IMG/VR virus record: IMGVR_UViG_3300022845_000014
Location: 1 to 28,151 of that record
Source of the DNA: a virus
Length of the DNA: 28,151 nt
Reading direction: 5' to 3' (one strand)
Shown here: positions 22,439 to 28,151 of the stretch, piece by piece
Position numbering within the stretch: position 1 is the first letter of the stretch
Layout of the letters: every line of letters begins with the position of its first letter
Position numbers and translations under genes: made by a program
Notes under the pieces: model-generated
The model's database searches: none
The model's input: the letters and a program-made list of their open reading frames with translations, nothing else
What the model was told of the DNA's origin: nothing

Positions 22439-22602
22439 TGATCCTTATCGTCTACGGTTTCGTTTTGCCTCAAAGGCGTTAGGGGCGAAGCGGCGAGGGC
22501 GAAGGCCGATTCTTGACCCATCTGGACCCACCAACCGGTTCTTCTTGCGGCTTTCGCCAGTTCTTTCAGTACTGCTTCACCGTCTGGTGCTGTCTGTGTC
22601 AT
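22435..22602 (-). CDS. Hypothetical 55-aa protein
   Basis: This gene fills the gap between the DUF551 gene and the 64-aa gene and overlaps both by ATGA, which strongly supports reality. The start is ATG 22602, MTQTAPDGEAVLKELAKAAR, then RTGWWVQMGQESAFALAASPLTPL and a polar end. The first part is an amphipathic helix. No family was recognised. Translation probably depends on coupling, since no clear Shine-Dalgarno precedes it. Confidence 0.68.
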   Translation of the reverse strand: MTQTAPDGEAVLKELAKAARRTGWWVQMGQESAFALAASPLTPLRQNETVDDKDQ

Positions 22603-22793
22603 GTGAGCAACTTAAAGCCCTGCTTGAGAGCTTGGATTTCTATGTCTTTTTGCTCAAGTACGAGGCGAACAAGCTCGGCGGGGGCGGTCCCAAAAGGCCC
22701 GTGCTTTTCAATCATACCTTCAGAAAGGTTCAACTCGTTCACCACATCAAAGAGCATGTCTTCAAGTTCTGGTTTAGTCCAGCATGACATCAT
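22599..22793 (-). CDS. Hypothetical 64-aa protein, helical
   Basis: ATG 22793 with AAAGGA about 5 nt upstream. It is predominantly helical and acidic (KPELEDMLFDVVNELNLSEGMIEKHG...LVRLVLEQKDIEIQALKQGFKLL), with a likely C-terminal coiled-coil segment. Not recognised. The start overlaps the TGA of a 14-codon leader frame; the stop overlaps the next gene by ATGA, forming a tightly coupled chain of four to five reading frames. Confidence 0.72.
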   Translation of the reverse strand: MMSCWTKPELEDMLFDVVNELNLSEGMIEKHGPFGTAPAELVRLVLEQKDIEIQALKQGFKLLT

Positions 22794-22834
22794 CTTGTTC
22801 CTTTCGTGTCGTGTGTTTCTGTCTGTGTGGTCAT
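22790..22834 (-). CDS. Possible 14-aa leader minicistron
   Basis: MTTQTETHDTKGTR. AAAGGAG lies 6 nt before ATG 22834, a stronger ribosome site than that of the next gene. The TGA overlaps the 64-aa gene start as ATGA. The peptide is hydrophilic and Thr-rich. It may serve to feed ribosomes into the downstream chain. Chance is possible. Confidence 0.4.
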   Translation of the reverse strand: MTTQTETHDTKGTR

Positions 22835-22856
22835 GAGTGGCTCCTTTAATTGTTGC

Positions 22857-22880
22857 GGTCTGGGCTCATACACCCAGACC
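22857..22880. terminator. Perfect 8-bp hairpin after the UvrD-like gene
   Basis: GGTCTGGG (22857-22864) and CCCAGACC (22873-22880) around an 8-nt loop, starting 8 nt after the helicase stop on the minus strand. There is no U-run. GCAACA occurs on both sides of it on the minus strand. It could be a weak terminator or attenuator ahead of the 14-aa leader. Confidence 0.5.
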
Positions 22881-22888
22881 TGTTGCGT

Positions 22889-24499
22889 TTAGTCAGAGTC
22901 TTCCCCGAAGCTGTTGGTTAGGTAGAGGTCTTCCGATTTAATGTAGGCAAGTTTGGACTGGGCACGGGTCTGGGCGACGTAGAGGAGGTTCTTGTCTTGC
23001 GGGTACTTTTTCAGGGCGAAAAGTTCCTTGTCGAGAATGTAGACGTTTTCAAACTCAAGCCCTTTGGATTTGTGGCAGGTCATGAGTTTGATGGAACCAG
23101 TCATGGTAGTGATGTGCTCGGTGTAGGATATGATTTCGGAGAGGGTGGTTCCGCCACCGGCTAGGATACGGAGGGTTTGGTAAAGGTCACGAACATTCCT
23201 CTGGCCGTGTTCGCGGGTCTTTGAGATTTGGGTGATCTCAGCCATGCCCAGTGCCTCGATGACGTGATCGAACGGCATGGTAAGGGGGCCAAGTTTCTTG
23301 AACCGGGCGATAAGGCTTTTCGCTAGGTCATTCCCGACAAGCTCGGCGAAGCGTCCCTCGGCAATGCACTTGATGGCGAGGTTGTAGAGGGGAGCATTGT
23401 TCCGGCAGAGGATTACCGCGTTGGACTCGAGGTCTTCAACGGTCCAGTCGGCTAGGGTGGTGACGATGCCTTCCTCGGCCCAATCGGGGTAAGCCATGTC
23501 AGGGGCCAGCCAGCGGGCGAGCTTAGTTACCGCTTTCGGACAGCGGAAGGAGACGGATAGGCGTTTTTCCTTCATGGAGAAGAGGGTTTTCATGTTGGTC
23601 ATGGAGTCGCTGTCCGCTCCCCGGAAACCGTAGATGGCTTGGAAGGTGTCTCCGACCGCGATTACGCGTCCATGGTGTCCGGCGATTTTCTTGACCATGA
23701 GGTGATTGATCGGGGAAAGGTCCTGTGCCTCATCCACGATGGTGAGGCGGTAGTTCGGGAAGCTAGCGCCCCAGAGGGTTGGCATGTAGAGTTGGTCATC
23801 GAAATCGATATCGCCGGAGAAGGCGGAGATTATGCCCTGTTCGAGGACGGATAGGATGAGTTCGACGATCCAAGGGTCAAGGACTTCGGGAAGGGCCGAG
23901 AAGAACTCTTCTTGGTCGATGAGGGTACGGCGAGCATTGGGGACGCCGGAGACCATAGAAGATTGTTTGTCGGCAAGGAAGGAGTCGGGGACCATGCCGT
24001 TGGCTTTGGCGAGGCCGACCGTTTTCAGGATTGTGTTTGTGTGCTCGTAGGCGGAGTCACGCATTTCTGGGGAGGCTTTGGCCAGAATGTCTTTGAGGAT
24101 GTAGAAGGATCGGCGAGCATTTGGTCGGCATCGTTTGCCAATGTGGGAGGCCCAAGTGCGGTGGCCGAGACCGTTAAGGGTCATGGAGACACAGTTGTCG
24201 GGAAGACGTTGTGCCATCTCCTCCGCGATCTTTTTGTTGAACGCGAGGGCTAGGGTTGTGATCTTTTTCATCTGGGGCTGGTTAGCCAGCATTACCATAG
24301 TTGAGGTTTTTGCCGCACCAGCATAGGCGTTGATGAGGAGGTTGTCTTTTGTGTAGACTCCGGCCCGGATAACGGCGGCCTGTTCGGAGGTGGGCGGGAA
24401 GTCACCGATCTGGAGGATGGGTTGATCATCGAGAGGGTCGTGGGCGGGGATGGACTCGGACGTAGCTGGGGCCACAGTCGCTTGGCTCGCTTTTGTCAT
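22889..24499 (-). CDS. UvrD/Rep-like superfamily 1 DNA helicase
   Basis: 536 aa. A Q-motif-like PTSEQAAVI is at 36-44. Motif I is AYAGAAKTST (58-67), with Ala-Ala in place of the usual Gly-Ser/Thr-Gly before Lys64-Thr65. Motif II is DEAQD (256-260). Motif III is GDTFQAIYGFRGA (283-295). Motif V-like TCHKSKGLEF is at about 474-483 and motif VI YVAQTRA at about 507-513. It is shorter than E. coli UvrD (720 aa), mainly lacking the large 2B insertion. A 3'-5' helicase role in replication or recombination is expected. ATG 24499 has only a weak GAAAG upstream. Confidence 0.9.
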   Translation of the reverse strand: MTKASQATVAPATSESIPAHDPLDDQPILQIGDFPPTSEQAAVIRAGVYTKDNLLINAYAGAAKTSTMVMLANQPQMKKITTLALAFNKKIAEEMAQRLPDNCVSMTLNGLGHRTWASHIGKRCRPNARRSFYILKDILAKASPEMRDSAYEHTNTILKTVGLAKANGMVPDSFLADKQSSMVSGVPNARRTLIDQEEFFSALPEVLDPWIVELILSVLEQGIISAFSGDIDFDDQLYMPTLWGASFPNYRLTIVDEAQDLSPINHLMVKKIAGHHGRVIAVGDTFQAIYGFRGADSDSMTNMKTLFSMKEKRLSVSFRCPKAVTKLARWLAPDMAYPDWAEEGIVTTLADWTVEDLESNAVILCRNNAPLYNLAIKCIAEGRFAELVGNDLAKSLIARFKKLGPLTMPFDHVIEALGMAEITQISKTREHGQRNVRDLYQTLRILAGGGTTLSEIISYTEHITTMTGSIKLMTCHKSKGLEFENVYILDKELFALKKYPQDKNLLYVAQTRAQSKLAYIKSEDLYLTNSFGEDSD

Positions 24500-24592
24500 A
24501 AGTTGGGTCTTTCTCTGTTGGGGCAGGATTGCACCATGAGGCGGATTAGGATGTTCGGTCCCAATTCGCCCTAGTTGAAATCCGGGGAGAGG

Positions 24593-25033
24593 TTAGAAGG
24601 GGATTTCGTTCTGACGGGATTTTATGTTTTCCCGCTCGAGGTCGACGTTTTTCTGGAAGGTGAGTATGTTCGTTGAAAGACGCTGGGCTTCCTCTTTGAG
24701 GATGTTGATGAAGGGTACATCTATCCCAGCCTCATAGCAGGACTCGATGGCGGTGGTGAGGGTGGAACGGGCATGAATTGTACGCGCTTGAGTTGATGTT
24801 GGTTGAATGCGGAGCCAGTCAGAGAAGCGAGCAATTGCGTCGGCCATGGACTCTTCAGAATCGAAGAGGTGGGAGTGTGTTTTGTCGGTTATGGTGTCTC
24901 GGTAGTGGAAGAAGACCATGAACTGATTGTGCCCTCTAGGGGATAAAGTGAACTCGAAAGTTATGCTTTTCATGTAGTCTGGGAGAGTGCGTTTAACGGA
25001 AATGCCATATGCGAGAATTTCATTCGTATACAT
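24593..25033 (-). CDS. Hypothetical 146-aa protein with C-terminal helical tail
   Basis: ATG 25033, AAAAAGGAAC upstream with an 8-nt gap. The N-terminal half is beta-rich (YMKSITFEFTLSPRGHNQFMVFFHYRDTITDK). The C-terminal half is helical, ending in a charged coiled-coil-like segment (EEAQRLSTNILTFQKNVDLERENIKSRQNE). No known domain or catalytic motif was recognised. It belongs to the run of small early genes transcribed from the 26483-26512 promoter. A 93-bp gap separates it from the helicase; I see no clear promoter in that gap. Confidence 0.78.
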   Translation of the reverse strand: MYTNEILAYGISVKRTLPDYMKSITFEFTLSPRGHNQFMVFFHYRDTITDKTHSHLFDSEESMADAIARFSDWLRIQPTSTQARTIHARSTLTTAIESCYEAGIDVPFINILKEEAQRLSTNILTFQKNVDLERENIKSRQNEIPF

Positions 25034-25083
25034 GAGGGTGTTCCTTTTTGGGGTTGGTAGAGTTTGGCAGGCAGGGGCTGGTC

Positions 25084-25374
25084 TTAAAGTCCCTCGATCG
25101 GCTGGCCGTAGAGCCAGTCCTTAGCTTTTTCAACCGGAAGGAAGTAGAAGCCTTTCCACCTCCCATCGGGGTATAGGAAGGCGTCGAGTTCTGCGGCGCT
25201 GTAGAGGATTGCCGCAGCGGTGAAGCCGGGATTTTCGACAAGGCAGACTAGGACGTTCTGCTTGTCCTCGGAAAGGTGGTTTTGTGGGTGAATGGGGTCT
25301 TCCGAAATCGGGATCGCTTCGCGGTTGAGGTATTCCTCTTTTGTTTCGTTTTTCGGGTCGATGTAAAATCCCAT
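25084..25374 (-). CDS. Conserved hypothetical phage protein, 96 aa
   Basis: ATG 25374 with AAAAAAGGAACCCTCTC upstream. The text MGFYIDPKNETKEEYLN, then NVLVCLVENPGFTAAAILYSAAELDAFLYPDGRWKGFYFLPVEKA, matches a small family I recall from podoviruses of proteobacteria (MGFYxDPxxxxKExxL, VCLVxNxxFTAAxIxYS.xEL.xF). The family has no known function. It is acidic in the middle (ISEDPIHPQNHLSEDKQ), with no membrane segment. Confidence 0.78.
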   Translation of the reverse strand: MGFYIDPKNETKEEYLNREAIPISEDPIHPQNHLSEDKQNVLVCLVENPGFTAAAILYSAAELDAFLYPDGRWKGFYFLPVEKAKDWLYGQPIEGL

Positions 25375-25393
25375 GAGAGGGTTCCTTTTTTAG

Positions 25394-25711
25394 CTACAGG
25401 TTGACAGGTAGGCTGGTCCGAAGTTCTTCCTCTTCGGTGGCTTTTTCTTCCGCGCGAGTTAGGGATCGTTTAAGTCGCGCGGAAGATTTTTCAAGGCTTA
25501 TGTCGTTTGTCTCCATAGCGGTGGTGACCATGTGGAGCTCGTCTAAGGTAGTGACAACCGCCACAAGATCACGAAGACCATTACAGACCACAAACCTCCC
25601 AGAAGTAAGGCGACAAATAAGGCCGAACGATCTGGAGAATTTCGTCTTTTGGAATTCGTAAATTTCCTCATCGGAAAGTTTCCTTCTGGTTTCAAATTTT
25701 AATGAGGTCAT
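25394..25711 (-). CDS. Hypothetical 105-aa protein
   Basis: I chose ATG 25711 (MTSLKFETRRKLSDEEIYEF), which overlaps the upstream gene by 20 nt; GTG 25729 is an alternative. The ribosome site is weak (GAGG about 12 nt away), so coupling is likely. The sequence has a beta segment SFGLICRLTSGRFVVCNGLRDLVAVVTTLDELHMV and an Arg/Glu-rich helical end (KSSARLKRSLTRAEEKATEEEELRTS). Not recognised. Confidence 0.72.
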   Translation of the reverse strand: MTSLKFETRRKLSDEEIYEFQKTKFSRSFGLICRLTSGRFVVCNGLRDLVAVVTTLDELHMVTTAMETNDISLEKSSARLKRSLTRAEEKATEEEELRTSLPVNL

Positions 25712-26054
25712 CGTCGTCGGGTGCCTCACTTTGGTTCGTGGCGGAGTCGGAGTCTGGGAAGACGAGGGTTGATGCGGTTCCTTGTTTGTCGATGAGGATT
25801 ATGTTTGGGGTAGCCGAGGGATTCTGGAAGACAAGTTCATCGTACGGGGACTCGCCTAGGTGTTCGGGGAGACCCTGTACTTGTGCGTTGATTTTGCGGT
25901 CGAGAAGGCGAAAGGTGTTTGCACGTTGTTTCCAGTTAAGTGCACGCCCTTTCGTCTCGAAGATGTTCTGGACGGGGTAGGAGTCTCGGCTAAGTACCGC
26001 GTCAAGGATGGTGCGGATATCTTTGTACGAGGCGATAGATTGGGATGCTGACAT
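25692..26054 (-). CDS. Hypothetical 120-aa protein with acidic C-terminus
   Basis: ATG 26054 with AGGAACCCTCC upstream. The N-terminal half is helical (SIASYKDIRTILDAVLSRDSYPVQNIFETKGRALNWKQRANTFRLLDRKI). A strand SATPNIILIDKQGTASTLVF follows, then an acidic tail (PDSDSATNQSEAPDDDDLIKI). No family recognised; the tail resembles acidic C-terminal peptides of nucleic-acid-associated proteins, but that is weak evidence. Confidence 0.75.
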   Translation of the reverse strand: MSASQSIASYKDIRTILDAVLSRDSYPVQNIFETKGRALNWKQRANTFRLLDRKINAQVQGLPEHLGESPYDELVFQNPSATPNIILIDKQGTASTLVFPDSDSATNQSEAPDDDDLIKI

Positions 26055-26063
26055 GGAGGGTTC

Positions 26064-26453
26064 CTATATGTTTACGGGTTCGGAGAGTTCGTCTAATGCT
26101 TCCGCGAGCCAATCGGGGATTTCGACGGACGGTTTGGAGGTGCGGGCGCGGCGGCGATGGGTATTCTGGGCGGCTGACTCTCCGGTTGGTATACGTTTCG
26201 GGGAATTGTTTTTCAGCCAGCTGTCTACCTCGTCCTGAAGTGGATTTCCGGGAGCGGCGATGTTCGGGGCTGGCTCGGGGGCAGATTGTCGGGCAATGAG
26301 GATGTTCTGGATTACGGCGAGACCTTTCGGGGAAGGGGTAATGCGGAGACGGGTTCGGTTTCCGGATGGTTGCGGAATGAGCAGGATAAGGGAATTGTCA
26401 GTGGGGTCGAGGGTTATGGCTATTTCAACTGACTCGGTGGACTCGGTGGTCAT
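26064..26453 (-). CDS. Hypothetical 129-aa protein, first gene after a consensus promoter
   Basis: I chose ATG 26453 (MTTESTESVEIAITL) with AAAGGA 9 nt upstream; the longer GTG start would include this Shine-Dalgarno. Beta strands VEIAITLDPTDNSLILLIPQPSGNRTRLRITPS are followed by helix KGLAVIQNILIARQ, a Pro/Ala linker, an Arg-rich stretch (NTHRRRARTSKPS) and an acidic helical end (DWLAEALDELSEP). Unknown family. It is about 23 nt from the inferred transcription start, suggesting high early expression. Confidence 0.78.
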   Translation of the reverse strand: MTTESTESVEIAITLDPTDNSLILLIPQPSGNRTRLRITPSPKGLAVIQNILIARQSAPEPAPNIAAPGNPLQDEVDSWLKNNSPKRIPTGESAAQNTHRRRARTSKPSVEIPDWLAEALDELSEPVNI

Positions 26454-26482
26454 GATCTGGGTTCCTTTCACGGTTTGGGGTA

Positions 26483-26512
26483 ATTATAGGTCGAGGTAGG
26501 CCGGAATGTCAA
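26483..26512 (-). promoter_or_regulatory. Consensus sigma70 promoter
   Basis: TTGACA (26512-26507) and TATAAT (26488-26483) on the minus strand, both exact consensus, spacer 18 bp. The start of transcription is expected near 26476, just before the gene at 26064-26453. It begins 8 nt after the preceding gene's stop. Confidence 0.88.
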
Positions 26513-26519
26513 GAACTTT

Positions 26520-26921
26520 CTACGGGGTTAGTGTGGGGTTTTTGGCGGGAAGGAGTGATTTTAGGAAAGCGATTTCCTCTTCGGCAGCGGCGTGGAACTG
26601 CTCTCGCTTGGCGGCGACTTCAACGGCAGAGGTTCGGCGTGGAAAATCGGTAGCGGGGTAGAGGGTGAAGTTTCTCAGTTCTTCTCTCCAGCCCTCTAGT
26701 GCCCAACTAGCCTCGACGTAAGGAGTTTCCGCGCAATATCTCCGGCCTGTTTTTTGGAAAATAGGGCAGTTAGTGCAATGGGGTATGGTGGCGTCGAGGT
26801 GAAGGATGCAAAGGGGACAACTTGAGCGCCCTGTATTTATCCGTTCTGGACCAGTCTCGGTGATCTTGCGTTCCCAAGCGGCGATGGAGGCTTTAAGCGC
26901 AATGAGTGTTTCATTGGTCAT
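26520..26921 (-). CDS. Cys-rich (zinc-binding type) phage protein, 133 aa
   Basis: ATG 26921, AAGGAG 8 nt upstream, ATGA overlap with the 52-aa gene. Residues about 33-66 hold SCPLCILHLDATIPHCTNCPIFQKTGRRYCAETPY: CxxC, then HCxxC, then a further Cys near TPY. This arrangement recurs in small phage proteins and suggests a zinc site. The remainder is helical (ASWALEGWREELRNF; EVAAKREQFHAAAEEEIAFLKSLL). Role unknown; a transcriptional or protein-interaction role is only a guess. Confidence 0.8.
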   Translation of the reverse strand: MTNETLIALKASIAAWERKITETGPERINTGRSSCPLCILHLDATIPHCTNCPIFQKTGRRYCAETPYVEASWALEGWREELRNFTLYPATDFPRRTSAVEVAAKREQFHAAAEEEIAFLKSLLPAKNPTLTP

Positions 26922-27076
26922 TGTTCTGTCTCCTTGTGGCGTTTGCTAAGTTCATTCTTAAGGCGGATTATTTCCGACACGTACTCACCTTGCCGTTTGA
27001 GGCTTTCCGCGAGAAGTTTCCGCAGAATGTCTCGGTCTTGCAGGATATGGTGGTGGGATTCTCCAGGTTTCGGCAT
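26918..27076 (-). CDS. Hypothetical 52-aa helical protein
   Basis: ATG 27076, AAAGGA 8 nt upstream; the stop overlaps the next gene as ATGA, so the frame is well supported. MPKPGESHHH leads into one long charged helix, ILQDRDILRKLLAESLKRQ and VSEIIRLKNELSKRHKETEQ, with heptad-like Leu/Ile spacing. It may dimerise as a coiled coil. No family recognised. Confidence 0.7.
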   Translation of the reverse strand: MPKPGESHHHILQDRDILRKLLAESLKRQGEYVSEIIRLKNELSKRHKETEQ

Positions 27077-27115
27077 TGACGTTTTCCTTTCTCAGGATGG
27101 TGCGGGGGGCGGGAA

Positions 27116-27143
27116 TGTCCCCGACAATCTCTCATCGGGGACA
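27116..27143. repeat. Perfect 9-bp hairpin
   Basis: TGTCCCCGA (27116-27124) and TCGGGGACA (27135-27143) around a 10-nt loop, in the gap between the 77-aa gene and the 52-aa gene. No U-run on the minus strand; C-rich sequence follows. It may be an RNA processing or attenuation element. Confidence 0.55.
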
Positions 27144-27158
27144 ATCGCTACGCTACAC

Positions 27159-27392
27159 TCAGGTCATGTTAACGTAGTATCCTGGAGCATGTTCAAAGTT
27201 GAGAATGTCGTCGTAAACATCATCGAAGGCGGGTGGGACATGTGTGAGCATGTAGTCTCGGCAGGCTTTTGCCGGGTCTGACATATGCGTAGCACGATAC
27301 GGGTTAAGTTTTTCAATCGTAGGTCTCGTGCGGGGATTATGGCGGTGAACTTGTCTCGTGCCAATCGCGATGGATTTTATCTGAACGGTCAT
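27159..27392 (-). CDS. Hypothetical 77-aa protein
   Basis: ATG 27392 (MTVQIKSIAIGTRQVHRHN) with CGGAG 8 nt upstream and an ATGA overlap with an 11-codon leader frame. The first half is basic (RHNPRTRPTIEKLNPYRATH). The second half is acidic and aromatic (PAFDDVYDDILNFEHAPGYYVN). Not recognised. It is the second gene after the strong promoter at 27743-27772. Confidence 0.7.
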   Translation of the reverse strand: MTVQIKSIAIGTRQVHRHNPRTRPTIEKLNPYRATHMSDPAKACRDYMLTHVPPAFDDVYDDILNFEHAPGYYVNMT

Positions 27393-27424
27393 CTTAAACA
27401 CTCCGGTTCGTTGTATTTGATCAT
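27389..27424 (-). CDS. Possible 11-aa leader minicistron
   Basis: MIKYNEPECLR. AGAGGA lies 6-7 nt before ATG 27424; the TGA overlaps the 77-aa gene's ATG as ATGA. The next gene's own Shine-Dalgarno lies inside this frame. Whether it is translated is unknown. Confidence 0.35.
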   Translation of the reverse strand: MIKYNEPECLR

Positions 27425-27439
27425 TGGTAGTTCCTCTTC

Positions 27440-27694
27440 TTAATAAACTTTGCGGTCAAAAAAGATCGCGTTCGGGAAGATTGTCTCCAAGGCGGTCTGG
27501 ACATGAGCATCGACGACAGTGTAGTCTTCGCACGCCTCCCGGTAGATATTCAAGTTGTGGGCGAGCGCCCATGCATGATAACCAGTCACCACTTTTAAGC
27601 GAGTCCAAGGTTCCTCGCTGGATATGTTTAAGAACGCTTGATCAACTCTATCTGACCAACGCATAACCTGCGTGGGGGATATTTTCTGGGGCAT
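27440..27694 (-). CDS. Hypothetical early protein, 84 aa
   Basis: I chose ATG 27694 (MPQKISPTQ) because AAAAGGA lies 9 nt upstream and the inferred transcript starts near 27736; a longer frame to 27772 would begin inside the promoter. It has a helical middle (WTRLKVVTGYHAWALAHNLNIYREACEDY) and a conserved-looking end DAHVQTALETIFPNAIFFDRKVY. Family not recognised. It is the first gene of the minus-strand block, so probably one of the earliest expressed. Confidence 0.75.
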   Translation of the reverse strand: MPQKISPTQVMRWSDRVDQAFLNISSEEPWTRLKVVTGYHAWALAHNLNIYREACEDYTVVDAHVQTALETIFPNAIFFDRKVY

Positions 27695-27742
27695 GAGACT
27701 TTTTCCTTTTCCTGTTCCGGGTGCGAAGCGGCCCGTGCTTAC

Positions 27743-27772
27743 ATTATAGGCAGAGGGTTCCGGGAAAGGCAA
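27743..27772 (-). promoter_or_regulatory. Strong sigma70-like early promoter
   Basis: TTGCCT (27772-27767) and TATAAT (27748-27743) on the minus strand, spacer 18 bp, same spacing as the promoter at 26483-26512. It drives the gene starting at 27694. Dependence on host RNA polymerase is inferred from this and from the absence of a phage RNA polymerase gene in the window. Confidence 0.78.
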
Positions 27773-27879
27773 GCGATATCTTTACCCTTCAATGGCTGAA
27801 ATCCCTTCGTGGCTCCCTATTGGGGCTTGCGGTATCGGGGCACTTAAACCACTACCGGAGCGCATAAACGCGGGGCTTA

Positions 27880-27932
27880 CGGTTGCCTAGAATAAATGGG
27901 TTTATAAAATGGCTCAGGAGCCTAGGTAACGG
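27880..27932. repeat. Interrupted inverted repeat enclosing direct repeat copy 1
   Basis: CGGTTGCCTAG (27880-27890) and CTAGGTAACGG (27922-27932) pair at 10 of 11 positions (one G-T wobble, one mismatch) and bracket the AATAAATGGG repeat. Confidence 0.5.
27891..27908. repeat. Direct repeat copy 1 (18 bp)
   Basis: AATAAATGGGTTTATAAA, identical to 27950-27967; the period is 59 bp. The copy contains the palindrome TTTATAAA. Confidence 0.95.
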
Positions 27933-27949
27933 ACAACATAAAGCCTTTT

Positions 27950-27967
27950 AATAAATGGGTTTATAAA
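27950..27967. repeat. Direct repeat copy 2 (18 bp)
   Basis: Exact second copy of the 18-mer at 27891-27908. Flanks differ (CCTTTT before, TCCCTTACGG after), so the identity is confined to the 18 bp. Confidence 0.95.
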
Positions 27968-28131
27968 TCCCTTACGGTTCCGTTAAAAAATCGATTGATA
28001 ACATCCCACAACATTCTTTACAACATAACACAAAGTTTGGGACGGGGACTAGATACCTAAGGATATTATGCGGCTATAGGGGACTTGGTAAGGATGGGGC
28101 ATAGGGTCAAGGATGGGGGGTAAGGGATGCG

Positions 28132-28147
28132 TTAACGTATACGTTAA
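28132..28147. repeat. Perfect 16-bp palindrome at the window end
   Basis: TTAACGTATACGTTAA is its own reverse complement and is followed by AAAA. It could be a regulator binding site. Confidence 0.7.
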
Positions 28148-28151
28148 AAAA

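Larger units (their letters stand above)
27773..28151. other. Non-coding right-end region, candidate origin and divergent control region
   Basis: About 380 bp without a credible gene on either strand. It holds two 18-bp direct repeats, an interrupted inverted repeat around the first of them, three ACAACAT copies (27933, 28008, 28020), two copies of CGTTAAAAAA (27981 and 28142) and a 16-bp palindrome at the end. The centre is AT-rich compared with the flanking genes. The minus-strand operon begins at its left edge; genes reading rightward probably begin beyond the window. I see no convincing plus-strand promoter inside. Confidence 0.6.

Noticed and set aside
24496-24537. 13-codon frame MVQSCPNRERPNL ending ATGA on the helicase start
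   Set aside because: Same geometry as the three leader frames listed, but no Shine-Dalgarno before its ATG, so not annotated.
27781-27900. Possible tRNA in the right-end non-coding region
   Set aside because: No acceptor stem pairing and no T-arm consensus could be assembled from the short GC-rich segments.
27880-28030. CRISPR-like array from the 18-bp repeats
   Set aside because: Only two copies, no regular spacer series, and the repeats are short and AT-rich; an iteron or control site is a better reading.

Overview
The window looks like about 28 kb of a tailed double-stranded DNA phage genome with podovirus-type architecture, probably infecting a proteobacterium (the host is an inference from sigma70-like promoters and from which families the proteins resemble). 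There is no integrase, RNA polymerase, rRNA, tRNA or CRISPR array. All 1-10990 genes read on the plus strand and all 11003-27694 genes read on the minus strand. The two blocks converge on a 13-bp inverted repeat at 10990-11034.

Plus-strand block (1-10990): virion genes in the T7 gp12-gp16 order. These are the 3' part of a tail nozzle/tubular protein, a small GNAT-like protein (gp13 position), a gp14-like small internal virion protein, a 1089-aa internal protein carrying an embedded lysozyme domain, and a 1713-aa ejection protein carrying an HExxH motif. They are packed with overlapping stop/start codons.

Minus-strand block, replication part (21482 down to 11003): helicase/primase-like ATPase, a family A DNA polymerase lacking its N-terminal half, a DUF1937 deoxyribosyltransferase-like protein, a 66-aa protein, a uracil-DNA-glycosylase-like plus 3'-5' exonuclease protein, a DUF6378 protein, a ParB-methyltransferase fusion, an SSB-like protein, a Sak4/RecA-like ATPase, an Fe-S PD-(D/E)XK nuclease, a likely ribbon-helix-helix protein and a HIRAN protein. 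The polymerase appears to be split inside its exonuclease domain, between Exo II and Exo III, with two other genes in the gap. A sigma70-like promoter and two inverted repeats precede this part (21540-21658).

Minus-strand block, early part (27694 down to 21690): about fifteen mostly small genes of unknown function and one UvrD-like helicase. Two strong promoters (27743-27772 and 26483-26512) have TATAAT and 18-bp spacers. Many genes are joined by ATGA overlaps, and several small genes (50, 52 and 55 aa) fill what would otherwise look like gaps. Three very short leader frames of 11-14 codons with good Shine-Dalgarno sequences end in the start codon of the next gene.

The last 380 bp (27773-28151) are non-coding, locally AT-rich and repeat-bearing. 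They are a candidate origin and/or divergent promoter region upstream of genes outside the window.
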